A stretch of DNA of 64,000 nucleotides from Arenibacter aquaticus (GCF_003957295.1 NZ_RQPJ01000003.1:1-64000); one strand, 5' to 3'. Shown: positions 12,923-22,664, counted from the stretch's first letter. Notes: generated from the sequence alone by a model not told the origin. A program made the numbers and translations.

Positions 12923-15693
12923 TCTTTAAGGATTTTTAGGTATTCCATTTTGCTACCTTCCAATTTCATAAAATAAACACCAGAAGGAAATTCCTGAATA
13001 TTTATATAATTCCCATACGTTTCCAAATCTGATATTGACCTAACCCGATATCCTGATGTATTATAAATATGTATGTTCCCAAGAACACTTCCGTTAAGAT
13101 AAAACCCCTTTTTGACTGGGTTTGGATATATCATTAGGTCATTAAGAAATAATTGCTCTTTGAAAACAGTTTGACATTCCGCCCCTTTAATGGAAATTGT
13201 ATTTTCGCCTTTTTCTATAGGAATAGCTATACTTGAGGCCTCTCGGGTATCAACATCATAATAAAAGGTATTATCATTCACTGTAGCACTATATGTTCTA
13301 TTGCCAGAAATGGTATAATAAGCTATTTTGTTTTTTTCGTCAACTCTGGTTTTATCGGCCGAAAGATCCTCTGCATCCAAAATCGTTACTTGTTCAAATA
13401 TGTTTTGATACCCATCATCCAAAGAAACCGTTATGGCATAGGTGCCAGATGCAAGGTCAGATATTGACCATGGAGATTTAAAACTTAGGGCATTTTCGAA
13501 ACTAGAGTCAATACCATTACCGGTGAGCTGTACATCAAATATATACCCGTTGGTTTCCTCTGTTACCGATAGTTCCAATAATCCGTTTGCAGTTCCTGGA
13601 CATGCTGTACCTTCGGTGTACACCCGAAAGGCATTGAATGAAAACGCTTCACAGCCTCTTTCGTCTACGGCCTGTCCATTATTGGTATTAGGACATTGAT
13701 CAAGATCATTAATTACACCATCTGAATCATCATCCCGCTGATCTATAATCTGGGACACAAAATTATTTTCATCGTACAAAAATGATAGACTCCCGGTAAC
13801 TCCAATATGAATCTTACTAATAAAACCGTTGACATTCCGCTCTAAGGCATGATAGCTCAAATTTAAATTGGAATTTTGGTCTACTACATAAAATTGGGTT
13901 TGATCAGATCCAGATGAAAAGACATCTGCCATAAGCAAGAACTGATTTATAGGTTGTTTAAATCCATTGACAAACCGTTCTACTGCCAATTCCAAAGTCA
14001 GTCCAGAGTTACTGAAATAGATATTGGCTAAAGAAGCAAAAAATTCCTGTGGAGAAACTTGAAAGAAATCGTTGCCGGCTATATCTAGAACTTTTGATCT
14101 TAAATATTCTTTATTGGTTGTACCAGAAGTATTTAACATGTCATATTTCCAGTTCTGAAGCCTAGGGTCCAACCTCAAATAATCAAAGTCAATAGTATGG
14201 CATATTTCATGACTAAGAGCTATAGAAAATTCATCAGAAAGAAAAGAATCGAAATCCGAGGGAAATCCATTAACCGATCTTATCCCGATAGGTGAACCAA
14301 ATGAATTAATAGCGCTCACACTTTGAGTGGTATAGATTGCGCTATTATAGTTATTAGTATAAAACTCCCTAAACATAATTACACCTAAATCTGTAATACC
14401 ATCGGGTAAAGAAGCCAGAAGATTATCAATTACCGTCAATTGCAATTGGCTTAAACTAAAATTATCTATAATCAGAATTTCATAATCATTCCAAATTTTT
14501 AAATAAGCTGACGCATTTGGATTTATCAATTCCAAAGCTGATAAAAACTGGAGTTCTTTATCCGGGTAGTCTCGCAAATAGTCCCTAAGATAAATATGAA
14601 CTTGCTCTCGAAAAGACCCAAGATATTTAAATTGTACATCGTCAAAATTAGAATTGATTGTGAAAAAATGGGGATACGTGGTACATAGTCCAGATAGAAA
14701 ATCATAAAACTCATCCACTATGAGGTGCCTATTTGAATAATAATATTGGATTTTCTGAATTGCATTGGTAACTTGGGCCTCATCATTTAAAAAAACGCTT
14801 GCATTATCATTTTCTAAATTGAACATTACCAAATCTACAAACAGTTGAAAAGCGCCTTTAAACGTGATACAATTGTTAAACACCACACCACATGCAACAT
14901 CGGTTAAATTTGCTGGTTGATCATCCATGAACTGAGGTAAACTATTAATGTCATCTAAATTGACCCTCTGACCGTGATTCTCGTTTATACTACAATCCGT
15001 AATATCACAATCGGCTTCAAAATCATCCAATTTATAATATACCCTTAGATTCTCCTCCAGACCTGATAGCTCTGTACTCATATTGTTTTGAAGATCGGTT
15101 TGTGATCTTGCCATATCCCAAATCCTAACTTCGTCAATAAAACCATTAAAAAAATAATTAGTGATCCCAAAAATAGACCGACCAATCCATAATTCATGAC
15201 TATTTACTGTCCCTACAGCTGCATTTCTTACCAGTGTGTCGGTCAGCACACCATTAATATAAAGACCTACATTATTTCCATTTGAAACTGCAGCAATATG
15301 TTGCCAAACACCAACCTGTAGGACTGCGTTAGGACCTCTGCTTACCGCCCAATTACAGTCGCCATCCGATAGGAATGCTAAATTTCCGTCCTTAATGAAT
15401 AGACCGTAATTACCGCACTGCCCATTATTTCCTTTGATCAGTATCGTTTTTTCACCACTTATATCATTGGGCTTGATCCAGGCCTCTACAGTAAAGTCAC
15501 CCTCTAGACTCAATGATTCGCTATGCCCCACTGCTATGTAATCGGACAGGCCATTTAGATTAATTGATTTTTGTGAGAAAGTTGATTTTAAACCCAAGAA
15601 CAAAACGGCACATAATAACAAAATTTTATTCCTGTAATTTTTTAGAAATGACAAGTGACTAAATGAAAACGTGAATGATCCTACTTTAAACAT
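12919..15693 (-). CDS. LamG/zincin metallopeptidase-like protein with T9SS sorting domain
   Basis: 924 residues. The order is: signal peptide ending near residue 41 (FLGLKSTFSQ); LamG/concanavalin-like domain about 45-215 (FTVEAWIKPN, GFIDEVRIWD); a central region with the zinc site HEICH at 495-499 followed by Thr-Ile-Asp 502 and a downstream PQEFFA with Glu 550; a thrombospondin-type calcium repeat around 655-685 (DDDSDGVINDLDQCPN); a beta domain; and a C-terminal type IX sorting domain from about 850 (MIYPNPVKKGF). HExxHxxxD plus a glutamate about 50 residues on resembles the anthrax-lethal-factor-type zincin fold, an inference from pattern. It is expected to be secreted through the T9SS and bound to the surface. 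First of a two-gene operon. Confidence 0.75.
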   Translation of the reverse strand: MFKVGSFTFSFSHLSFLKNYRNKILLLCAVLFLGLKSTFSQKSINLNGLSDYIAVGHSESLSLEGDFTVEAWIKPNDISGEKTILIKGNNGQCGNYGLFIKDGNLAFLSDGDCNWAVSRGPNAVLQVGVWQHIAAVSNGNNVGLYINGVLTDTLVRNAAVGTVNSHELWIGRSIFGITNYFFNGFIDEVRIWDMARSQTDLQNNMSTELSGLEENLRVYYKLDDFEADCDITDCSINENHGQRVNLDDINSLPQFMDDQPANLTDVACGVVFNNCITFKGAFQLFVDLVMFNLENDNASVFLNDEAQVTNAIQKIQYYYSNRHLIVDEFYDFLSGLCTTYPHFFTINSNFDDVQFKYLGSFREQVHIYLRDYLRDYPDKELQFLSALELINPNASAYLKIWNDYEILIIDNFSLSQLQLTVIDNLLASLPDGITDLGVIMFREFYTNNYNSAIYTTQSVSAINSFGSPIGIRSVNGFPSDFDSFLSDEFSIALSHEICHTIDFDYLRLDPRLQNWKYDMLNTSGTTNKEYLRSKVLDIAGNDFFQVSPQEFFASLANIYFSNSGLTLELAVERFVNGFKQPINQFLLMADVFSSGSDQTQFYVVDQNSNLNLSYHALERNVNGFISKIHIGVTGSLSFLYDENNFVSQIIDQRDDDSDGVINDLDQCPNTNNGQAVDERGCEAFSFNAFRVYTEGTACPGTANGLLELSVTEETNGYIFDVQLTGNGIDSSFENALSFKSPWSISDLASGTYAITVSLDDGYQNIFEQVTILDAEDLSADKTRVDEKNKIAYYTISGNRTYSATVNDNTFYYDVDTREASSIAIPIEKGENTISIKGAECQTVFKEQLFLNDLMIYPNPVKKGFYLNGSVLGNIHIYNTSGYRVRSISDLETYGNYINIQEFPSGVYFMKLEGSKMEYLKILKE

Positions 15694-16148
15694 AACCGTG
15701 GGTTAATAATTACATTATCCACCATTCCTAACTTGCGGAGTAAATAGGCAACTAAGAAATATTGAATATAAAATAGGGGTAAGGGAATGAGTTTAAGGTA
15801 CAAAAAATCTGTTAACACACCAAACCCAACTAACTATTAATCAACCACATATACACATAACAATCCTTCAAAAACACATAGGGAGAAGTGATTTACACCA
15901 GAATTCCACAACTAGAATTTTCTATATGAGACATATAACTTAAAAGGCTTAAATATGGTCATGGCGTGGTAGGCCTATAGAGAACTATTAGAGCTTATCA
16001 ACGGTTGTTCCATTAATGTCTTAGGTTAGGCCGTTGTGTTCAAACGGTTATAAGCATCACTAAATATAGGGTTAACTCGTGGTTTTTATTTTGCTCGAAG
16101 TTCTCACAAGCAATTTTTTAGAATAAAAAAAGGAACAATAGTTTCCCA
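15694..16148. other. Intergenic region, no gene recognised
   Basis: About 450 bp upstream of the LamG gene (its promoter must lie here) and downstream of a Fic remnant. No coding frame is convincing. A half-copy of the GGAACAATAG terminator-type repeat is at about 16131-16145. Confidence 0.4.
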
Positions 16149-16300
16149 TTATAAATTCAATTCGTAAGGCACTCCTCGACCGGCACTTATGGGGAGTAAA
16201 CTTTGTTTTTCTACCATATTCTGTAGATCCCTATTGGCTGTAGCTTTTGAAGTTTTGGCGATGGACATATATTTTTTTGCCTTCACCCCTTTACATCATC
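16149..16300 (-). pseudogene. C-terminal remnant of a Fic-family protein
   Basis: On the minus strand the last ~45 codons read AKKYMSIAKTSKATANRDL, then QNMVEKQSLLPISAGRGVPY and a stop at 16149. This is the winged-helix C-terminus of Fic/DOC proteins (pattern S-x-x-T-A-x-R-D-L-x-x-L followed by G-x-G-R-x-x-Y). The catalytic Fic domain upstream is missing: before about 16300 the frame loses similarity and no HPFxxGNGR motif exists. The fragment has no start and is a relic of a deleted gene. Confidence 0.65.
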
Positions 16301-16338
16301 TAATTTTAAATGATTGTTCGCTCAAACATTATATTAGT

Positions 16339-16369
16339 ATGAGCCGATTAGACAGTTTAATCGGCTCAT
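16339..16369. terminator. Hairpin identical in stem to that after hipT
   Basis: ATGAGCCGATTA (16339-16350) and TAATCGGCTCAT (16358-16369) repeat exactly the 12-bp stem found at 11802-11832; only the 7-nt loop differs. There is no adjacent intact gene ending here. Confidence 0.5.
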
Positions 16370-16466
16370 AGTTGTCTATCGCTCTAAAAGAAAAGTTATA
16401 AATTAACGGTGAATTATTAGGAGAGGTTTTAGTAGGCCCAGTTACAAAAACACTTTTTTGACCCAA

Positions 16467-16552
16467 TGCTAATTTCCGTGTACTTTCCGTGACCTATTGT
16501 ACCTCAGTTTGCATTAGACCCAATAAACATAAGGGTTTCATATTTCTGTATC
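16467..16552 (+). repeat. Dispersed repeat, copy 2 (full)
   Basis: AATTTCCGTGTACTTTCCG, GACCTATTGTACCTCA, a GACCC...AAGGGTT dyad and TTTCTGTATC. The same succession with few substitutions is at 27427-27508, and the right half is at 11945-12000, all in the same orientation. Confidence 0.55.
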
Positions 16553-16558
16553 AAAAGT

Positions 16559-16593
16559 AAAAAAAGGAACAATAGTTACCCATTGTTCCTTTT
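16559..16593 (-). terminator. Rho-independent-type terminator (GGAACAAT family)
   Basis: GGAACAAT (16566-16573) pairs with ATTGTTCC (16582-16589) and is flanked by A-rich sequence, which gives a U-tract on the minus strand. It would end transcripts of the decayed sulfatase gene at 16689. Similar hairpins are at 39532-39555 and 62614-62637. Confidence 0.6.
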
Positions 16594-16688
16594 ACAACTA
16601 AATTAACAAACTCATAATTATTGTATTTACCTAAAAACTTAGGGCATTCTAAAAGCAATAATCTTAAAGTTAACCGATAAATTATTGG

Positions 16689-17453
16689 TTATTCTTTCAT
16701 TTCTTTCCGAACCGCTTTTATCCAAGAATAGGCAATTTTAGAAGTTCCTTCATTTTTTTGGATTCGATTTTGCCAAATTATTTTTCTCACTGATGTCCTT
16801 ATCCAAATTGACCAAGAATAATTTTTCTAGATCCATTTTCTTCCCTTTGCCAGTAGGTTCCCTAACATTGCCAATAAGTTTCCAAGGACCTTTGCGCACT
16901 GCCCATTGTGCATTGGTATCATCATAATTGCCCAGCTGCCAATATGCCACCTCATGGGAGGAATCCCTTTTGCTGTCCTAAATAACGGACATAAGGCTTT
17001 TCCCTTCCAGATTATCTGCTACTTCTGAATTGGTCAATTCACCTATAGTACTATACCAATCCATCTCCAGCTAAGTTGATCACGTGAACACGAACCTGAT
17101 TGGCAGGAAATATACCAGGATAACGAATAATGGCCGGAACTCGGATACCCCCTTCGAACAAGCTAAATTTACTTCCCCTATACGGCCCGGAATTATCATC
17201 TCCCCAGAATGCTCTTTCCTCCAACGAATGCCTGTGATTGGATTGAAAAATAACAATAGTGTTATCCGCAATACCCACCTCATCCAGATAATCCAGTATA
17301 TTGCCAATGTTCTCATCCGTCTTGGACACAAAGGCAGCATATTCCTTTCCCGGCGTTGGAAGACCCTTGTAATAGTCCAACAACTTTGTAGTTCCTTGGT
17401 AAGGGTAATGCGGCGCGTTGAAAGCCCAATAAATAAAAAACGGCTTATCCTAT
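16689..17453 (-). pseudogene. Decayed sulfatase (C-terminal two thirds, frameshifted)
   Basis: Fragments of one sulfatase are readable in several frames: DKPFFIYWAFNAPHYPYQGT near 17450-17390, FVSKTDENIGNILDYLDEVG and TIVIFQSNHRHSLEERAFWG to about 17190, SLFEGGIRVPAIIRYPGI to about 17100, then WAVRKGPWKLIGNVREP around 16910-16850, and a tail ending at 16689. The N-terminal part with the formylglycine cysteine is missing. Internal stops and at least two frame changes show it is non-functional. Its upstream end is fused to a SusD fragment, so a deletion brought together parts of a former polysaccharide locus. Confidence 0.75.
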
Positions 17454-17640
17454 CGGTGGGTCCATTTAATTCGTTCTCTGCCTCGGCTATGGTTAGTAAT
17501 ATTTCAGCATACCTAATAACAATTGTATTTATTTCAGATTGATTGGGCTGTGGTGGAGTTCTATTAGTATCATCCACAAAATAAGTATACTTCTTAAAGG
17601 CAAACCCTATAAGATCAGCTAATTATTCATCTCCTGTAAC
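17454..17640 (-). pseudogene. Decayed SusD-family fragment
   Basis: The minus strand encodes FAFKKYTYFVDDTNRTPPQP and then TIVIRYAEILLTIAEAENEL followed by NGPTD, ending abruptly at the junction with the sulfatase remnant. The motif R-Y-A-E-I-L-L-x-x-A-E-A-x-N is diagnostic of SusD/RagB proteins, the surface glycan-binding partners of SusC. A TAA stop lies about eight codons upstream of FAFKK and further decayed coding-like sequence reaches about 17720. It is a relic of an old polysaccharide utilization locus. Confidence 0.7.
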
Positions 17641-17927
17641 CAATTCACCATTGAACTTTGACCCTATCGTTATCAAAGTGTGCGCCAGACGACAATCTCA
17701 TATTAGCATTGGGATTGTCCAAGCCCCAAACCCGACATTTCCCAAACACTTATAAAATTCAAGACCTCAGATTGTGGGGTCTCCTGCATTTAGGGACCAA
17801 AATTCCACCTAATTTATTATCTTTCTAGAGTGGTATGGAATCATTACCAATTTCGTCCACTAGAAGTATAGGCATTCTCCCCCATAATGCTATAATGTTG
17901 AACACAAACCAATCCAAAATAATACAA

Positions 17928-19214
17928 ATGAAAATTTTCACTTCCCTTGCTTGCTTTCTCCTTTTTTCCACTTATTTAATTGCCCAACCCCGTCAAGAAC
18001 TAGTAGAGGTTATTGTTAGTCCAAACCATCCAGATTGGACCTACTCTATTGGGGAAAAGGCCGAATTTACAGTTTCCGTTTTTAAAAACAATGTGGCCCT
18101 GGACGATATCGAAATTGAGTATAAGGTTCAACCAGACCCTGGGTACCGAACCTTAAAAATATGGGATGAGGGCACGCGTACCCTTAGAAACAATTCCACG
18201 AAAATCAAGGCCAAAAAATTCACCGAACCTGGATTTCTTCGTTGCACCGCATCCGTTGAGATAGACGGGAAAAAATATTCGTCCTATACCACGGTAGGTT
18301 TTGCACCGGAAAAAATACAGCCCACCACCACTTTGCCGAAGGATTTTGAGGCCTTTTGGGAAAAAGGCAAGGAAGAATTGAACCAAGTACCTATGAACGC
18401 GGTACTGACCTTAATGCCCGAACGCTGCACGGACAAGGTAGATGTATACCATGTGAAGTTGGATAATATAAAAGGCAAAATATATGGCATACTTACCAAA
18501 CCAAAAAAACCTGGGAAATACCCAGCCATCCTACACGTGCCCGGTGCTGGAATAAGGCCATATTATGGGGAAATTGACGAAGCAGCCGAAGGCTTTATCT
18601 CGTTTACCATTGGTATTCACGGCATTCCCGTAAACCTGGATAAAAGCGTTTATGATGATCTTGCCAGAGGGGCCCTGAATGGTTACCAGACCTTTAATTT
18701 AGATGATAGGGATAACGCCTATTACCACCGAGTGTATCTTGGTTGTGTTAGAGCTGTTGATTTTATAGAGAGTGTGGATGGTTTTAATGGTGAGGATATT
18801 GCGGTTACCGGTGGTAGCCAAGGCGGTGCACTATCCATTGTCACCGCAAGTTTGGATGACAGAATTGATTATTTGGCCGCCTTTTATCCTGCCCTATCCG
18901 ATATGACCGGATTTTTACATGGGCGTGCCGGAGGTTGGCCGCAGATTTTCGTGGACGAATTCTCCAACAAACCAGAAAAAATAGAGGTTTCCAAGTATTA
19001 TGATGTCGTAAATTTTGCACGGTTCCTAAAAGTACCCGGCTGGTACAGTTGGGGGTATAATGACAATGTTTGCCCACCTGCCTCTACCTATTCCGCCTAT
19101 AATGTAGTGACAGCGCCCAAGGAGTTACATCTGTTTCAAAAAACACAGCATTGGACCTACCCTGAGCAACAGGAATTGAGAAAGAAATGGCTATTCGCCA
19201 AACTCAAGGAATAA
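17928..19214 (+). CDS. CE7-like acetyl (xylan) esterase, secreted
   Basis: 428 residues. The ATG at 17928 gives a signal peptide (IFTSLACFLLFSTYLIAQ); an upstream in-frame ATG at 17835 lacks one. Residues 25-120 form a beta-sandwich, then an alpha/beta hydrolase of the acetyl-xylan-esterase (AXE1) type. The catalytic triad is Ser 297 in GGSQGGAL, Asp 379 in WGYNDNVCPP and His 408 in KTQHWT. Such enzymes remove acetyl groups from plant or algal oligosaccharides. The gene stands beside a Gfo/Idh oxidoreductase in the same direction (62 bp apart) and follows decayed PUL genes, consistent with a carbohydrate role. Substrate not inferable. Confidence 0.82.
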   Translation: MKIFTSLACFLLFSTYLIAQPRQELVEVIVSPNHPDWTYSIGEKAEFTVSVFKNNVALDDIEIEYKVQPDPGYRTLKIWDEGTRTLRNNSTKIKAKKFTEPGFLRCTASVEIDGKKYSSYTTVGFAPEKIQPTTTLPKDFEAFWEKGKEELNQVPMNAVLTLMPERCTDKVDVYHVKLDNIKGKIYGILTKPKKPGKYPAILHVPGAGIRPYYGEIDEAAEGFISFTIGIHGIPVNLDKSVYDDLARGALNGYQTFNLDDRDNAYYHRVYLGCVRAVDFIESVDGFNGEDIAVTGGSQGGALSIVTASLDDRIDYLAAFYPALSDMTGFLHGRAGGWPQIFVDEFSNKPEKIEVSKYYDVVNFARFLKVPGWYSWGYNDNVCPPASTYSAYNVVTAPKELHLFQKTQHWTYPEQQELRKKWLFAKLKE

Positions 19215-19276
19215 GATGAATTGAGCGCCATAAATTTTGTCATGGTGTTTTCTATTTTTAATTAAACCAAGCATAC

Positions 19277-20566
19277 ATGAAGGCAAAAGACCAACATAGA
19301 AGAGAATTCATTAAGCAAAGTGGTTTGGGCCTATTGGGCCTAACCTTGTTACCCTCAGCATACGGCAGCATTGCTCCTAGCGATCGCCTAAGGGTTGCCC
19401 ATATTGGGGTGGGTGGCATGGGCAATAGCCATATGAAATGGTTCAGTGCCCTACCTGAAGTGGATGTAGTGGCCCTTTGCGACGTAGACGAACTGCACCT
19501 GGCCAACAGTTTAAAAACAATGGAAACCCTTCAGCCGGGAAAAAAGGTGAAAGGCTATAGCGATTTCCGAAATATCCTGGACCGAAAGGATATTGATGCC
19601 ATAACCTGTGCTACCCCGGACCATTGGCATGCACAAATTGCAACTTTGGCATTTCAGGCAGGAAAAGATGTGTACGGTGAAAAACCGCTTTCCTATGATG
19701 TTAAGGAAGGTCAAATGATGCTCAAAAATTTGGAAAAGCACAACCGTATTTTTCAAATGGGAACACAGATACATGCTACCGATAATTACCATCGTGTGGT
19801 GGAAATTATAAAGTCGGGCGCCATTGGTAATGTACACACGGTTCGTTTATGGAAAACAGGGGCACCTCCAAATTTGGGCAATCCTAAAAGTGTGGCCGTC
19901 CCCAAAGGTCTAAATTGGGATATGTGGTTGGGACCTGCACCTTATGTAGATTATATACCGGAGAAATGCCACTTTACATATCGCTATTTCTTGGATTATT
20001 CCGGAGGCTTCTTTGCCGATTTCTGGTGCCATATTGCTGATGTTGCCTTTTGGGCCTTGGAACCCAAGGGGCTAAAAAGTATTGTTGCCCGAGGTGAAAA
20101 AGCCGAAGGCATCGCCGACACCCCAAAATGGATCGAAATTGATTATGAGTTTGACGGTTTAAATCTGTATTGGACCAGTGAACCTCCAAATGTTCCCGGT
20201 GCTGCGGAACGAGGCATAGGCGCCTATTTTGAAGGAGACAAAGGCAGTCTGATATGCGATTACAATACACGTGAGATTACCATCAACGGTGAAACCATGA
20301 CCGATATCCCAGAAATTTCGCAAAGCATAATTCGCTCTCCTGGACACCAACAAAACTTTGTGGATGCCGTAAAATCCAGATCCCAACCCGAATCAAATTT
20401 GGCCTATGCCCGCTCCATGACCTTACCAATGCATTTGGGCTTGATTTCATACAGATTGGGAAGGAAGCTCAATTGGGATTCGGGTAAGGAAAAATTTATT
20501 GGAGATTCGGAGGCCAATGGCCTTTTGTCCAGAAAACCACGGAAACCCTGGCAATTGGTAAAATAA
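19277..20566 (+). CDS. Gfo/Idh/MocA oxidoreductase with Tat signal
   Basis: 429 residues. A twin-arginine signal (HRREFIKQSGLGLLGLTLL, Arg 8-9) precedes a Rossmann NAD(P)-binding domain (VAHIGVGGMGNSH, 40-52), the family motif TPDHWH at 113-118 and the EKP motif at 135-137 with the presumed catalytic lysine. The C-terminal beta-sheet domain follows (FADFWCHIADVAFWAL). Tat-exported members in Bacteroidota oxidise or reduce sugars in the periplasm, and some belong to glycosidase family GH109 using NAD as cofactor. It is probably co-transcribed with the upstream esterase. The exact sugar is unknown. Confidence 0.83.
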   Translation: MKAKDQHRREFIKQSGLGLLGLTLLPSAYGSIAPSDRLRVAHIGVGGMGNSHMKWFSALPEVDVVALCDVDELHLANSLKTMETLQPGKKVKGYSDFRNILDRKDIDAITCATPDHWHAQIATLAFQAGKDVYGEKPLSYDVKEGQMMLKNLEKHNRIFQMGTQIHATDNYHRVVEIIKSGAIGNVHTVRLWKTGAPPNLGNPKSVAVPKGLNWDMWLGPAPYVDYIPEKCHFTYRYFLDYSGGFFADFWCHIADVAFWALEPKGLKSIVARGEKAEGIADTPKWIEIDYEFDGLNLYWTSEPPNVPGAAERGIGAYFEGDKGSLICDYNTREITINGETMTDIPEISQSIIRSPGHQQNFVDAVKSRSQPESNLAYARSMTLPMHLGLISYRLGRKLNWDSGKEKFIGDSEANGLLSRKPRKPWQLVK

Positions 20567-20783
20567 CCAATCGCGTATTTAATAGGGTTAACTATAAACA
20601 GTGGCATAAACGATAAACTTATAACTTGGGAATAGGACTATTTTCAATTTCATTTTTAAATAGCCTAGTTATTTGGAATACTATCAGGCATTTCTGTAAT
20701 GCATTTAGCATTGCAGATACCAACTAATGAGAATAAATTTTGTAAATTTAAAGAAGCCCTCCCCTATAACTTAAATATTAAGT

Positions 20784-22664
20784 ATGTCAGCGCTTGGGGA
20801 ATTAAATAGGGATGAAGTATTTCTAAAAGAACTAAAGCAGATTGTACTTGATAATATCACCAATGAACAATTTGGAGTAGTCCCCTTATCCCAAGAAATA
20901 GGAATGAGCAGATCTCACCTATACAGAAAACTTCAATCGCTTACAGGTCAATCCATAAGTAATTTTATACGTGAAATCAGAATGGTTGAAGCTATGAAAT
21001 TATTGAGCAAGGATATGGGATCAGTTTCTGAAATTGCCTATCAAGTAGGGTTTAACACTCCATCTTATTTTCATAAATGTTTTCATGACTATTATGGTTA
21101 TCCACCGGGTGAGGTTAAAAAAATGAACGATAAAGTCAAGAAAAAAGTACCCTCCATTCTGGTTCGCCCGAAGAACCGTATAATTAGCTTTATAACCAAC
21201 AGAACTATGGTCGTATCAATTGTGGCCATCATGTTTATAGGATTATTCATCTTAGAACATACAAGCAATTCGTTAAAAGCTAGTAATGAAATAAAGAGTA
21301 TTGCCATATTACCGTTAAAACCGTTTTCAAAGGACAAAGATCAATCCTATCTGGCTGCAGGAATGCATGATGCCATTATAGGCGAATTAGGTAAAATAAG
21401 TGGTCTACGAGTTATTTCAAAAACATCAACTCTGCCTTTCTCGGATAATACAGAGAAAACATTGCCTGATATAGCCAAGGAGTTGGGAGTTCAAGCAATT
21501 ATAGAAGGTTCTGTATTTATTTCGGGAGATAGCCTTCGCTTACAGGTTCAATTAATAGAAGTGTTTCCCAATGAACGCCACCTAGGGTCTCAAGAATATT
21601 ATGAACAAATTAGTGAGGTATTAAGTCTGCAGAGTGAACTTGTACAGAATATTGCTGCCGAGATAAATGTTAATCTTACACCTGGAGAAGGTGAATTGTT
21701 TAACAAAAAACGCCGTACCGATAAGGAAACATATAAGCACTATCTAAGGGGCATGTATTACCTAAATAAAGATACGAAAGCGGGCTTTAATGAAGGGATG
21801 GGCCATCTTAAAAAAGCTATTGAATCAGACCCTGCCGATCCCTTCGCATATGCCAGCTTGGCATTGGGATATGCCATCTCAGGACATGGTCAAAATTCGA
21901 AAAAACATGTAATGGTCAGAGCAAAGGCAGCGGCACAGCAGGCCCTACTATTGGATGAAAATATGGCAAAAGCCCACACCGCTCTAGGAATGGTATATCT
22001 CTACAATGAATGGGATTGGGAAAATGCCAAAAAAGAATTTGACATTGCATTAAAAATCAATCCCAATGAAGAGTTCGCCCATGCTCATTTGGCTTGGTTG
22101 TACCTGTTATCAGACGAGAAGGAATCTGCAATAGAACAGGCACGGCTGGCCACAGAAATAAATCCGTTATACCCCACCTATCAGTTATGGCTGGGCTGGA
22201 TGCATCAAATTATAGGTAACCATGAAATAGCAATTAAGGAAATGGAAAAACTCTTGGAGTTTGAACCTAATTTCTCTTTTGCCCATTATATAATTGGCAA
22301 TGTGTATTACGACCAAGAAAGATATTTGGAAGCACTTAATGAATACGAAAAAATAGGCTGGAAGAATGATATGATCCTATCCTCAATAGGAGCGGCCAAT
22401 GTTCATCTCGGGAATAAGAAAAAGGCTTTGGCAATATTAAATGAAATGGACTCTATGAGCCATGTAGAATTTGTAAACCCAACTTACCTAGCTCTTTTAC
22501 AGCTTGCTTTAAAAGGTAAAGACTCCGCTATGGTATATTTAAACCAGGCATACCAAGATAGGCTGTATCCACTCCCATGGGTTAAATGTATTGGTCCCTT
22601 TAATTCTATGAAGACAGACGCTTCTTTTGTTAATCTTTTAAAAAAAATGAACCTGGATTTATAA
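20784..22664 (+). CDS. Membrane-bound AraC-type regulator with TPR sensor region
   Basis: 626 residues with an unusual order. An AraC/XylS DNA-binding domain is at the N-terminus (about 15-112, SQEIGMSRSHLYRKL and VGFNTPSYFHKCFHDYYGYP). One transmembrane helix follows at about 141-158, then a domain of the kind found after adenylate-cyclase/CadC-like regulators (SIAILPLKPFS, 172-182, to about 300), and about eight tetratricopeptide repeats to the C-terminus. The DNA-binding part would be cytoplasmic and the TPR part periplasmic, so an external signal could reach the DNA through the membrane in one polypeptide. The gene stands alone with 217 bp upstream. Targets and ligand unknown. Confidence 0.8.
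   Translation: MSALGELNRDEVFLKELKQIVLDNITNEQFGVVPLSQEIGMSRSHLYRKLQSLTGQSISNFIREIRMVEAMKLLSKDMGSVSEIAYQVGFNTPSYFHKCFHDYYGYPPGEVKKMNDKVKKKVPSILVRPKNRIISFITNRTMVVSIVAIMFIGLFILEHTSNSLKASNEIKSIAILPLKPFSKDKDQSYLAAGMHDAIIGELGKISGLRVISKTSTLPFSDNTEKTLPDIAKELGVQAIIEGSVFISGDSLRLQVQLIEVFPNERHLGSQEYYEQISEVLSLQSELVQNIAAEINVNLTPGEGELFNKKRRTDKETYKHYLRGMYYLNKDTKAGFNEGMGHLKKAIESDPADPFAYASLALGYAISGHGQNSKKHVMVRAKAAAQQALLLDENMAKAHTALGMVYLYNEWDWENAKKEFDIALKINPNEEFAHAHLAWLYLLSDEKESAIEQARLATEINPLYPTYQLWLGWMHQIIGNHEIAIKEMEKLLEFEPNFSFAHYIIGNVYYDQERYLEALNEYEKIGWKNDMILSSIGAANVHLGNKKKALAILNEMDSMSHVEFVNPTYLALLQLALKGKDSAMVYLNQAYQDRLYPLPWVKCIGPFNSMKTDASFVNLLKKMNLDL

Noticed and set aside
16189..16371. 60-residue plus-strand frame across the Fic remnant and hairpin
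   Set aside because: Antisense to a better-supported Fic fragment and ends inside a terminator-like hairpin.
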